Part shown: one piece after another, positions 1 to 9,798 of the stretch
Layout of the letters: every line of letters starts with the position of its first letter
Position numbering within the stretch: the first letter of the stretch is position 1
Assembly (NCBI GenBank): GCA_965242685.1
Contig: OZ251487.1
Location: forward strand, 186,001 to 250,000
From: G965215055 sp965242685
Lineage (GTDB): Bacteria; Pseudomonadota; Gammaproteobacteria; UBA4575
Direction of reading: 5' to 3'
DNA length: 64,000 bases
Made by a program: the position numbers and the translations under genes
Notes under the pieces: generated by a model
The model's input: only the letters and a program-made list of their open reading frames with translations
The model's database searches: none
What the model was told of the DNA's origin: nothing

Positions 1-54
1 GCCAAACACTACGCCCGCCTCGCCATATTTATCTATCAATTCTGTAATGCCCAT
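1..54 (-). CDS. 5' end of an unidentified gene running off the left edge
   Basis: On the minus strand an ATG at 54 opens a frame of 18 codons that stays open to the window edge, reading MGITELIDKYGEAGVVFG. There is no convincing Shine-Dalgarno sequence upstream (only a weak gagta). The fragment is too short to assign a family. It could be a real gene downstream of the restriction-modification pair on the same strand, or a chance open frame. Confidence 0.25.
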   Translation of the reverse strand, partial: MGITELIDKYGEAGVVFG

Positions 55-311
55 TGCTTACTCTGTACCTGTTCTTTGTTGTGGACGTGTGCCGTCACTT
101 TTTCATGGTAACCGAAATAGCATTGAAATGCCGGAACGATCTAGAGGCTTCGCGTATCACTCGGTATAGTGTCCATTACCAGGTGAAAATATATACGTAT
201 AGAGCTGCGCACCTGGCGCGACATCCAAGCACTTAGCCCCTGCACCCATCCATCCAGGCGGGGGCAACAAGGGGGAGAAAGGGTTGGTCTTTATCCTTAA
301 AAATATGGGAA
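55..311. other. Intergenic stretch with no gene seen
   Basis: About 257 bases between the edge fragment and the restriction endonuclease gene. A 60-codon plus-strand frame at 54-236 has no ribosome site and a composition unlike a protein. I see no tRNA, hairpin terminator or repeat here. Confidence 0.4.
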
Positions 312-902
312 TTATATACTTGACACCGTAAAGTGATTGCCCTCAATAGGCATAACGGGTTCAGCAACCGAAAATGTATAATCTTTCAACTTGTGTAGCA
401 ATTCATCATATTCTGGTTTTGTTGCGATAATACATTCAGTTAATCCAGCAACATCCCCTTTTATTATCTTGTTTTTTATTCTCATTGCTTCCTTTTCAGA
501 CAATGTGATTAAATAGTTCTCGGCGTTTCTATACACTTGCCTAAGTGCCGATCCTTCAAGGTCTGCTTGTTTGTATCTTTCCCTAAGAGACGTCTTCATA
601 GTTAATACTACTGGCCTCTTAGGGTTGTATAACGCAACGTCAAAGTCAGCATTTGGGACACGCTCAAATTTAGCCTGATAGTAAAAAGGGCTTATGCCTT
701 CACGGGCTAAAGTTTCGCAAACCAGATACTCGAATATACGCCCGTTTGTGCTTGGATTGTTCCGGTCCCGGTGTTCACTACGATACAACCCGTAGGCGTC
801 TTGTATAAACGTGTGTGGATCGCGATAGGTTATACTTCCCAACAAGCTGCTATAGATTGCCTTGCTTTGCCCTTTCGTGAGGGTGCAAATAACGCTCCGC
901 AT
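312..902 (-). CDS. Type II restriction endonuclease (putative)
   Basis: A 196-residue protein that directly follows, and overlaps by 73 nt, a DNA methyltransferase on the same strand, which is the usual layout of a type II restriction-modification pair. Residues 84-105 (NADFDVAL, then VVLTMKTSLRERY) look like the core of a PD-(D/E)XK nuclease. D88 and K103 could be metal-binding or catalytic residues, but the usual acidic residue two before the lysine is Thr101, so the motif is atypical. The following segment (RERYKQADLEGSALRQVY) resembles helices seen after the core in several restriction enzymes. Translation is probably coupled to the methyltransferase. The specificity cannot be read. The gene is more AT-rich than its neighbours, suggesting transfer. 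The functional call rests mainly on context. Confidence 0.6.
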   Translation of the reverse strand: MRSVICTLTKGQSKAIYSSLLGSITYRDPHTFIQDAYGLYRSEHRDRNNPSTNGRIFEYLVCETLAREGISPFYYQAKFERVPNADFDVALYNPKRPVVLTMKTSLRERYKQADLEGSALRQVYRNAENYLITLSEKEAMRIKNKIIKGDVAGLTECIIATKPEYDELLHKLKDYTFSVAEPVMPIEGNHFTVSSI

Positions 903-1711
903 TCTTTAGATACTCTCTCTTTACTTAAGTCAACATATCTTTTTTCTAATTCAATCCCTACCGCAAAACGGCCATGATTGATCGCTTCAATCATGGTTGT
1001 ACCACTCCCGGCAAAAGGGTCTAATACAGTGTCTCCAACAAATGAAAACAGTTTGATACAACGCTTTGGCAGTTCACGCGGGAACGGTGCTTCGTGCCCA
1101 ATGCGTTTCCCACTTTCGCCGTTAAACTTCCACACACCCTTTACCCAATCTTTGAATTCCTCTGCGGTAATGTCTGAAACGCCTTGGTTTTTGCGTTTCC
1201 AATAGTCTTTATACAAAACGATAATCACCTCAACCGGTGCGATAACGTGCGGGGCACTGGCAGACTTCCAACTTCCCCATGCGGTTCGCCGTGAGATATT
1301 CCCCTCATTCCATATGATCGTTGCATGATATTTCCAGCCAACACTCAAAGCGGCTTGGGTAATGTCTGCGGATAGCGGTTGCTTCCCATTTTTATTCTTA
1401 TCAAGTGAAACGTTTACACATAGACGGCCGGTTGATTTTGTCCATTGATAACATCGGTCAAGCCACTGCCTCGTAAAATTCATATAGGCTTCATACGATA
1501 TAGAATCATCATTTTCGCCGGAATAATGCTTGCCTACATTGTAAGGCGGAGAGGTAACAGTAAGGTCTATACTTTCTCTGTCTAACACGCCGATGTTGGT
1601 GGCATCTGCTTGGATAAGGCGGTGCCGGGTTTCAATAATTTCAGGATTAGGCTTATACGCCATTACTTGTTTTAACCCTGTATTCAGGTTTGGCAAGGTT
1701 ATGCCGGTCAT
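830..1711 (-). CDS. Type II DNA methyltransferase, N4-cytosine/N6-adenine, beta class
   Basis: A 293-residue SAM-dependent DNA methyltransferase that would protect host DNA from the adjacent endonuclease. The catalytic motif IV is TSPPYN at residues 53-58 and the SAM-binding motif I is DPFAGSGTT at 231-239. The order IV then I defines the beta class; the SPPY form is most common in N4-cytosine enzymes but also occurs in N6-adenine enzymes. The start at 1711 has a strong ribosome site (AAGGAG about 8 nt upstream); a second in-frame ATG lies at codon 17. A consensus-like promoter lies 70-100 bp upstream. The last 24 codons overlap the endonuclease reading frame. No controller (C) protein gene is visible. 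Confidence 0.88.
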   Translation of the reverse strand: MTGITLPNLNTGLKQVMAYKPNPEIIETRHRLIQADATNIGVLDRESIDLTVTSPPYNVGKHYSGENDDSISYEAYMNFTRQWLDRCYQWTKSTGRLCVNVSLDKNKNGKQPLSADITQAALSVGWKYHATIIWNEGNISRRTAWGSWKSASAPHVIAPVEVIIVLYKDYWKRKNQGVSDITAEEFKDWVKGVWKFNGESGKRIGHEAPFPRELPKRCIKLFSFVGDTVLDPFAGSGTTMIEAINHGRFAVGIELEKRYVDLSKERVSKECGALFAPSRKGKARQSIAACWEV

Positions 1712-1782
1712 ACCTTTTCTCCTTATAATTCAATCATCAAAAGTTCGCTGCATTGCTTAATCGCCTCTGCATCCACTCTTGG

Positions 1783-1810
1783 ATTATATGCACTATATTT
1801 AAGTTGTCAA
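1783..1810 (-). promoter_or_regulatory. Sigma-70-type promoter for the restriction-modification operon
   Basis: Read on the minus strand, TTGACA (1805-1810) is followed after 16 bp by TATAAT (1783-1788), both perfect consensus hexamers. It leaves a leader of about 65 nt before the methyltransferase ATG. Such a strong promoter implies the modification gene is transcribed independently of dxs upstream. Confidence 0.6.
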
Positions 1811-1893
1811 CAGGGAATTATCTACAATATATAGCGTCAAAAAGATAATTTAATTTGGTTAGAATTGTATATTATTCCCGCCATTCCCAACCA

Positions 1894-3789
1894 TCAAGAC
1901 ACATTTTCCACATTCTCCACCACCCGCAAACCGATACCCGTAAAAGACTGAATTGACTTCAAAATAGAATCGGCGTCCAGTCCCGCCTCGGCAAGCTGCT
2001 GGTCGCGTGTGGCATGATCCAGAAACCGGTCCGGCAGCCCTAGATTCTTAACCTTCACAGAGGTCGCAAGGGGAGACAACACCTCATTGATCGCGCTGCC
2101 CGCCCCGCCCATAACCACGTTATCTTCCACGCTGATCACATAGTCATGATGATCGGCGGCATCCTTAATGCAGTCCTCGTCAAGCGGCTTGACAAAACGC
2201 ATATTGACTACAGTGGCATTCAATCGTTCCCCGACCTTCAGGGCGTCATGGACGGTGCTGCCGAACGCCAGGATGGCAATGCGTTCGCCCGTGCGTAATA
2301 CTTTTGCCTTGCCCACTTCAACCGCGCGCATTTCGGGGACTACGGGCACGCCGGGCCCGCTGCCTCGCGGATAACGCACCGCCGTCGGGACATCCTGCAA
2401 ATAAGCCGTATACAGCATCCTTCGCGTTTCGTTTTCATCCGCCGGCGCCATCACCACCATATTCGGCACGCAGCGCAGATACGTCAGATCGAAGCTGCCG
2501 GCGTGGGTTTGTCCGTCCGCCCCCACCACTCCGGCGCGGTCGATAGCAAAAATGACCGGCAGATTCTGAATGGCGACATCGTGGATCAGTTGATCGTAGG
2601 CCCGTTGCAGAAAAGTCGAATAGATCGCCACCACCGGCTTAAGCTTTTCACACGCCATGCCGGCGGCCAGCGTCACCGCGTGTTGTTCGGCGATGGCCAC
2701 ATCAAAATAACGCTCGGGGTATCTCTTTGAAAACTCCACCAGCCCGGAACCTTCGCGCATGGCGGGGGTGATCGCCACGATGCGCTCATCCTTATCGCCG
2801 ATGTCACAGATCCAGTCACTGAAAACCTTGGTATAGGTGATGGCCGGTTTCTTGTCGCCCTTGACGACGCCCGTATCGGGATCGAACGCCGGCACCGCGT
2901 GATAGCCGACCGGATTGGACTCGGCCTTTTCATAACCCTTGCCCTTGCGGGTGACGATGTGCAGCAGGCGCGGTTCATGTTGCCGTTTCAAGTTTTGCAG
3001 GGTCTTGACCAGACCGCATACATCGTGCCCGTCCACCGGCCCGAAATAATGCACGCCCATCTCCTCAAACAGGGTGCTTGCCGCCAGCATTCCCTTGACG
3101 TGTTCCTCGGTGCGCCGCGCCAGTTCGCGGATCGGCGGCACAGGCTCCAGCAATTTTTTACTGCCTTCCCGCACGCTGGAAAATACCCTGCCCGAGAGCA
3201 GGCGCGCCAGGTAATTGGTCATCGCCCCGACGTTGGGCGAGATCGACATCTCATTATCGTTGAGGATGACCAGCACGTCGGCCTTGGAATTGCCCAAGTG
3301 ATTAAGTGCCTCGTAAGCCAGTCCGGCGGTCATGCCGCCATCGCCGATCACGGCCACCACCTTGCGATGGTCGCACCCTTGGCGCGCGCCGACGGCCATC
3401 CCCAGTGCCGCACTGATAGAGGTGCTGGAGTGCCCCACGCCGAAATGGTCAAACTCGCTTTCGTTGCGTTTGGGGAACGGCGCCAGCCCGTCTTTCGTGC
3501 GGATGGTAGTGATGCGCGGCTTGCGGCCGGTGAGGATCTTATGCGGATAACATTGATGCCCCACGTCCCACACGATTCGGTCGTGCGGCGTATTGAATAC
3601 ATAGTGCAGGGCGGTCGTGATCTCGATTGCGCCCAGACCGGCGGCAAAGTGTCCGCCGCTACTGGCCACGGAATTTAGGAGATACGTGCGCAGCTCATCG
3701 GCCAGTGCCGGCAGTTGCCGTAACTCCAGTTTGCGCAAGTCTGCCGGATAGTCGATCTCGGAGAGCAGGGGATAGCGTTGTTCTTCCAT
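1894..3789 (-). CDS. dxs: 1-deoxy-D-xylulose-5-phosphate synthase
   Basis: Thiamine-diphosphate enzyme that condenses pyruvate and glyceraldehyde 3-phosphate to DXP, the first step of the MEP isoprenoid pathway. The 631-residue length is standard. Family marks are the N-terminal LRTYLLNSVASSGGHFAAGLG region with the catalytic-loop histidine, the ThDP motif GDGGMTAGLAYEAL...NDNEMSIS, and the transketolase segment with VAIAEQHAVTLAAGMA and DRAGVVGADGQTHAG. It is the last gene of the xseB-ispA-dxs cluster, a standard gammaproteobacterial arrangement, 96 bp after ispA. The ATG at 3789 begins MEEQRYPLLSEIDYPADLRKL, as in orthologues. Confidence 0.97.
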   Translation of the reverse strand: MEEQRYPLLSEIDYPADLRKLELRQLPALADELRTYLLNSVASSGGHFAAGLGAIEITTALHYVFNTPHDRIVWDVGHQCYPHKILTGRKPRITTIRTKDGLAPFPKRNESEFDHFGVGHSSTSISAALGMAVGARQGCDHRKVVAVIGDGGMTAGLAYEALNHLGNSKADVLVILNDNEMSISPNVGAMTNYLARLLSGRVFSSVREGSKKLLEPVPPIRELARRTEEHVKGMLAASTLFEEMGVHYFGPVDGHDVCGLVKTLQNLKRQHEPRLLHIVTRKGKGYEKAESNPVGYHAVPAFDPDTGVVKGDKKPAITYTKVFSDWICDIGDKDERIVAITPAMREGSGLVEFSKRYPERYFDVAIAEQHAVTLAAGMACEKLKPVVAIYSTFLQRAYDQLIHDVAIQNLPVIFAIDRAGVVGADGQTHAGSFDLTYLRCVPNMVVMAPADENETRRMLYTAYLQDVPTAVRYPRGSGPGVPVVPEMRAVEVGKAKVLRTGERIAILAFGSTVHDALKVGERLNATVVNMRFVKPLDEDCIKDAADHHDYVISVEDNVVMGGAGSAINEVLSPLATSVKVKNLGLPDRFLDHATRDQQLAEAGLDADSILKSIQSFTGIGLRVVENVENVS

Positions 3790-3885
3790 GCCGGATGGTT
3801 ACACCAATCGTATTCTTTGGCTATGCGGATATTTTAGTATAAACGTCGGCGTCGCATAGTAGTTATAGCACGGGGGGTTATACAT

Positions 3886-4764
3886 CTATACATCGCGCGT
3901 GACCATATAACTGCTGATCTCCCTCAGGGGGTTCGCCCGCAAGTCAAATACGCGAATTTCATGTAGTGCCCGTTGCAACAGATCGTTGGCGGTAGATTGC
4001 GCCTGTTGCAGACCGACCACGCCGGGGTAGGTGGGCTTTTCGGCGTCCTTCCCCCGTAGCTTGTCGGTGTGGATGTCGAGGATGTCATCGCGTATCTGAA
4101 ACGCCAGCCCGATACATTCGGAAAAGCGCGTAAGGCGTTCGATGACCTCGGCGTCTCCCACCCGCCCGATAATGACCGCCATCAGCACGCTGGCCTTGAT
4201 CAGTGCGCCGGTTTTCAATCTGTGCATGGCTTCGATCTCGTCCTTGCTGAGCCGTTTTTTTATGGACGCGAGATCGATGGCCTGCCCGCCGGCGACGCCC
4301 GCCGATCCCGAAGACTCGGCCAACAGTCGGATGACCTTGACCTGCTGCCGATCATCCGAAGTGCTATCGTTGGCCAAAATTGCAAACGCCAGCGTCTGGA
4401 TCGCATCGCCGGCCAGGATCGCCATGGCCTCGTCAAACGCCTTGTGACAGGTGGGGCGCCCGCGCCGCAGGTCGTCGTCATCCATGGCGGGGAGATCATC
4501 GTGGATCAGCGAATAACTGTGCATGAGTTCCACTGCACAGGCTGAGGCATCCAGCTTTTCCGGTGCGGAACCCAGCGCCTCGCCGGTTGCGTATAACAGC
4601 GCCGGCCGGATACGTTTGCCGTCTCCCAGCACGGCATAGCGCATCGCCTGGTGCAGCGTGACCGGAGGGACGGACTGTTTCGGTAGCCTTTCCTCAAGCT
4701 GTCGGTTGACTCGCGCGGCGTACTGATCGAGGCTTTTTTCAGTCGTCTGCCGGCTGTTTTCCAT
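3886..4764 (-). CDS. ispA: Farnesyl diphosphate synthase (geranyltranstransferase)
   Basis: Makes farnesyl diphosphate from IPP and DMAPP/GPP for quinone and undecaprenyl-phosphate synthesis. The first aspartate-rich motif is LIHDDLPAMDDDDLRRGRP, the second is FQIRDDILD, and GDGKRIRPAL is the substrate-binding arginine segment. I place the start at the ATG at 4764 (MENSRQTTEK), giving 292 residues; an upstream ATG at 4794 would add ten residues inside xseB. A purine-rich GAAAAGAG lies just upstream of 4764. The gene overlaps xseB by 26 nt, so translation is probably coupled. The C-terminus is conventional. Confidence 0.95.
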   Translation of the reverse strand: MENSRQTTEKSLDQYAARVNRQLEERLPKQSVPPVTLHQAMRYAVLGDGKRIRPALLYATGEALGSAPEKLDASACAVELMHSYSLIHDDLPAMDDDDLRRGRPTCHKAFDEAMAILAGDAIQTLAFAILANDSTSDDRQQVKVIRLLAESSGSAGVAGGQAIDLASIKKRLSKDEIEAMHRLKTGALIKASVLMAVIIGRVGDAEVIERLTRFSECIGLAFQIRDDILDIHTDKLRGKDAEKPTYPGVVGLQQAQSTANDLLQRALHEIRVFDLRANPLREISSYMVTRDV

Positions 4765-4990
4765 CGTCAAAACTCTTTTCCACCCACTCGTCATTTTCCT
4801 TGCTTAAGACGGAAATTTTCTGTTCGGCGTTTTGCAGCGCCTGCCGGCATTCGCGTGAGAGCTTGATACCCCGCTCAAAATGCTCGAGGGAATCCTCCAG
4901 CGACAACTCGCCTTTTTCCATTCGGCTTACGATGTCTTCAAGCTCCTGTAGCGATTTCTCAAAATTGGCTACCTTCGTTTCTTTAGGCAC
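4739..4990 (-). CDS. xseB: Exodeoxyribonuclease VII small subunit
   Basis: An 83-residue acidic helical protein that binds the large subunit XseA in a bidirectional single-strand exonuclease. The pattern FEKSLQELEDIVSRMEKGEL followed by SLEDSLEHFERGIKLSRECRQAL is the family signature. It is the first gene of the xseB-ispA-dxs operon. The start ATG at 4990 is the one that places this motif near the N-terminus as in orthologues. xseA is not in this window. Confidence 0.93.
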   Translation of the reverse strand: MPKETKVANFEKSLQELEDIVSRMEKGELSLEDSLEHFERGIKLSRECRQALQNAEQKISVLSKENDEWVEKSFDDGKQPADD

Positions 4991-5049
4991 GTTACTTTCC
5001 CGTGGTTGTAGTGAAATTGGACGGCTACGGACTGTTATAAAGGGCGGCT

Positions 5050-5069
5050 AATAGTGATCGAATAGTGAT
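5050..5069. repeat. Short direct repeat in the xseB/katG divergent region
   Basis: AATAGTGAT occurs at 5050-5058 and again at 5061-5069, one helical turn (11 bp) apart, between the divergent xseB and katG genes. The spacing would suit a dimeric regulator acting on the xseB promoter, but no regulator is known to me for it. Confidence 0.3.
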
Positions 5070-5090
5070 TATGCGACAGTCGTTTTATTA

Positions 5091-5118
5091 TTGACATACC
5101 TTTTAGACTTAGTCTAAA
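5091..5118 (+). promoter_or_regulatory. katG promoter
   Basis: A perfect -35 TTGACA at 5091-5096 is followed after 16 bp by TCTAAA (5113-5118), a weak -10. The weak -10 lies entirely inside the inverted repeat at 5102-5118, which fits a promoter controlled by a repressor. The leader to the katG start is about 105 nt. Confidence 0.5.
5102..5118. promoter_or_regulatory. Fur/PerR-like inverted repeat operator before katG
   Basis: TTTAGACTTAGTCTAAA is a perfect 8-1-8 palindrome. Its core TTAGACT-T-AGTCTAA has the 7-1-7 geometry of Fur-superfamily operators (PerR, Fur). It overlaps the spacer and -10 of the katG promoter. Peroxide-responsive PerR or another Fur-family repressor controlling katG is well known in other bacteria; which regulator acts here is inference. 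Confidence 0.55.
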
Positions 5119-5229
5119 CTACCGCTACAGTTTATCGCCCTTTAGCTCTCATAATTAAACTGCCCTCTAAGTAAACTGATTGTATATAAATTAAAGACCC
5201 GATGATAAAAAGAAAAGAAGGAGGCACTC

Positions 5230-7425
<2,196 letters not shown>

Positions 7426-7441
7426 TCTGACCACTAGCAAA

Positions 7442-7466
7442 GGGGGGTGTGAAATACATCCCCCCC
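7442..7466. terminator. G/C-rich hairpin between convergent katG and fdhD
   Basis: GGGGGGTGT, a five-base loop GAAAT, then ACATCCCCCC form a stem with one bulged base just after the katG stop. There is no clear T-run on either side, so it may be a pause or mRNA end-protecting hairpin rather than a classic intrinsic terminator. Confidence 0.45.
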
Positions 7467-7566
7467 TCTCTACCTAATTTCCCTTTGTGCCTGATTTTCC
7501 CATGCCATCCCGCTTGACGGCTTGAGCTGCAAAGCCCAAGCCCGTAAGACCAGTTGACGGGGCTTC

Positions 7567-8421
7567 TCAACCCCTTGTTGCAAGGGGAGGGCGTCGGGGA
7601 GGGGCGTCAAACTCGATCCGTTCGGCGCCGTGATAGACCAAAAACGCGCGCCCCTTGGCCCGGGCGATCATGATGATCCCCAGATCGCGCGCCAGTTCCA
7701 GCCCCAGATGGGTCACGCCCGAACGAGAGAGCAGCACCGGAATCCCCATCTGTGCCGACTTCATCACCATCTCCGTGGTCAGGCGGCCGGTAGTGTAGAA
7801 AACCTTGTCGCCGCCGTCGACGCCTTCCAGCCACATCCACCCCGAAATGGCGTCGGCGGCATTGTGCCGGCCGATGTCCTCGACGAATCTCAGTATCTTG
7901 GTGCCGTCACACAGCGCGCAACCATGTACCGCGCCGGCGCGCTTATAAATCTCATTAAAGCGGGTAATTTCCGTAAGCAGGGCATAGATTCGGGACTGTT
8001 TTATAACCACGTCGGGCAGCTTGGCGTCATACAGTTTATCCAGGGTGCAACTGAACATGGTGCCCTGTCCGCAACCGGACGTTATCGTGCGTTTGGCTAA
8101 TTTCTCCTTCCAATCGGTGATCTTTTTCCCCGCCGTCAGACGGATCTCCACCACTTCCCGATCCCAATCCACGTTGACCGCCGCCACGTCCTCAATCGCC
8201 TCGATAAGACGTTGGTTGCGCACGTAGCCGAGCGCCAGCTCCTCGGGGTGGGTGCCCAGCGTCATCAACGTGACGACCTCTTGCCCGTTGACCTTCAGGG
8301 TAAGGGGCGATTCACCGGCGACCTGCACGTCGCGCCTGTCGTTATACTGATCGGTGGCCTTTACCCGGTGAGTGGGCGCCAAGCCCTGCCGTGACGTTTC
8401 GGGACGATAAAGGCTATTCAT
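7567..8421 (-). CDS. fdhD: Formate dehydrogenase accessory sulfurtransferase FdhD
   Basis: Transfers sulfur from a cysteine desulfurase to the molybdenum or tungsten bis-MGD cofactor of formate dehydrogenases. The 284-residue protein shows the family core ESPLTLKVNGQEV, LGTHPEELALGYV, the loop TSGCGQGTMF, and GAVHGCALCDG followed by FVEDIGRHNAADA and TTGRLTTEMVMKSAQMGIPVLLSRSG. The reactive cysteine loop has one cysteine (GCGQG) rather than the CxxC of the E. coli protein. No formate dehydrogenase gene is in the window. Its start ATG (8421) overlaps the last codons of radA by 4 nt, suggesting co-transcription. Confidence 0.93.
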   Translation of the reverse strand: MNSLYRPETSRQGLAPTHRVKATDQYNDRRDVQVAGESPLTLKVNGQEVVTLMTLGTHPEELALGYVRNQRLIEAIEDVAAVNVDWDREVVEIRLTAGKKITDWKEKLAKRTITSGCGQGTMFSCTLDKLYDAKLPDVVIKQSRIYALLTEITRFNEIYKRAGAVHGCALCDGTKILRFVEDIGRHNAADAISGWMWLEGVDGGDKVFYTTGRLTTEMVMKSAQMGIPVLLSRSGVTHLGLELARDLGIIMIARAKGRAFLVYHGAERIEFDAPPRRPPLATRG

Positions 8422-9773
8422 GACGAGAACTGCCCCGCGTAGTCCAGTGCCTGGTTGAGCCGTTCCACGGCGATCACCTCGATCCCCGCCGGCACCTTTC
8501 TGGGGCGGTTCGCCTTGGGGATGATGGCCTTGGTGAAGCCGTGTTCCTTCGCCTCTTTCAGCCTTGCCAGGCCGTTGTACACCGGGCGTATTTCGCCGGT
8601 CAGCCCCACCTCTCCGAATACCGCAAGGCTACGTCCCAACGCCTGATCCCGAAAGCTGGAACAGGTGGCGAGCAGGATGGCGAGATCTGCCGAAGTATCC
8701 TTCAACTGTACGCCGCCGACCACGTTTACAAACACATCCTTATCATAAATAGTGACCCCGCCGTGCCGGTGCAGGATGGCGAGCAGCATCGTCAGGCGGT
8801 TATGTTCGATGCCCAGCGATACCCGACGAGGGTGCGTTGCCGGCGTGTCATCCACCAGCGTCTGGATCTCCAGCAACAGCGGGCGCGAGGCCTCGCAGGT
8901 GGCCGTGATCACGCTGCCGGGCACCTCATCGCCGCGTTGCGACAGAAAGATCGCCGAAGGGTTTTTTACACCCTTTAGACCATCGTCCTGCATCACGAAC
9001 ACGCCCAACTCGTTGATGGCGCCGAAGCGGTTTTTCACCGCCCGCAGCACCCGATAGCGGCCGCCTTCATCGCCCTCAAAATAAAGCACCGTATCGACCA
9101 CGTGTTCCAGCACGCGCGGGCCGGCGATGGCGCCGTCTTTGGTCACGTGACCGACCACGAACACGGTGGTCTCGGTCTGTTTTGCAAAGCGCGTGATCTG
9201 ATTGGCGCATTCGCGCACCTGCCCGACCGAGCCGGCCACCGATGGCGTGCTTCCGGCAGAGAGCGTCTGAATCGAATCGATCACCATAATGTTGGGGCGT
9301 TCGCGTGCGGCATTGGCGAGGATCTCCTCAAGGCGGTTCGAGGCGATGACGCGCAGGCCGGACTTCTCATAGCCGAGGCGTTGGGCGCGCAGTGCGATCT
9401 GTTGCAGTGATTCCTCTCCCGTTACATACAGGGGGCGTTCGTGCTCCAGTGCGCACAAAACCTGTAACAGCAGGGTAGACTTGCCGATGCCGGGGTTGCC
9501 GCCGACCAGGATCACCGAACCTTTGGTGACGCCGCCGCCGAGGGCGCGATCCAATTCCGCAAAAGAGGTTTTGATGCGTGCGTGCGCGGTGGGCTTGAAC
9601 GCATTGAGCGTCTGGATTAGTTCGCCGCTATCGTTCGCCGCCGCGACCGCCTGCCCGAAGGGGACGGTCTGTTTTTTGATCGTGTTCCAGGCGCCGCAAT
9701 CGGGGCATTGTCCCATCCATTTGGAGAACGATCCCCCACATTCCGTACATACATAGCTTAACTCCTTGGACAC
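8418..9773 (-). CDS. radA: DNA repair protein RadA (branch migration ATPase)
   Basis: RecA-related helicase that promotes branch migration in recombination intermediates. In order: the C4 zinc finger CTECGG...CPDCGAW, Walker A GGNPGIGKSTLL, Walker B IMVIDSIQTL, the RadA-specific KNRFGAINELGVF, and a C-terminal Lon-protease-like domain. I choose the GTG at 9773 (VSKELSYVCTECGG), giving 451 residues, near the usual 450-460. A longer frame from 9881 would add an arginine-rich tail that lies inside corB and is unlike the family. The gene follows corB by 25 nt and overlaps fdhD by 4 nt. Confidence 0.95.
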   Translation of the reverse strand: MSKELSYVCTECGGSFSKWMGQCPDCGAWNTIKKQTVPFGQAVAAANDSGELIQTLNAFKPTAHARIKTSFAELDRALGGGVTKGSVILVGGNPGIGKSTLLLQVLCALEHERPLYVTGEESLQQIALRAQRLGYEKSGLRVIASNRLEEILANAARERPNIMVIDSIQTLSAGSTPSVAGSVGQVRECANQITRFAKQTETTVFVVGHVTKDGAIAGPRVLEHVVDTVLYFEGDEGGRYRVLRAVKNRFGAINELGVFVMQDDGLKGVKNPSAIFLSQRGDEVPGSVITATCEASRPLLLEIQTLVDDTPATHPRRVSLGIEHNRLTMLLAILHRHGGVTIYDKDVFVNVVGGVQLKDTSADLAILLATCSSFRDQALGRSLAVFGEVGLTGEIRPVYNGLARLKEAKEHGFTKAIIPKANRPRKVPAGIEVIAVERLNQALDYAGQFSS

Positions 9774-9798
9774 GCGGATATTGTATCCGATCCGTGCT

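Noticed and set aside
54..236. Plus-strand frame of 60 codons at the left edge
   Set aside because: No ribosome site, Cys/Phe/His-rich mixture unlike a folded protein, and it lies between minus-strand genes.
1711..1782. Short frame ending MIEL before the methyltransferase as a C protein or leader
   Set aside because: About 20 codons, no clear start, too small for a controller protein.
2899..3678. Long plus-strand frame of 259 codons
   Set aside because: Entirely antisense to dxs, which has full family motifs; such frames are common in high-GC genes.
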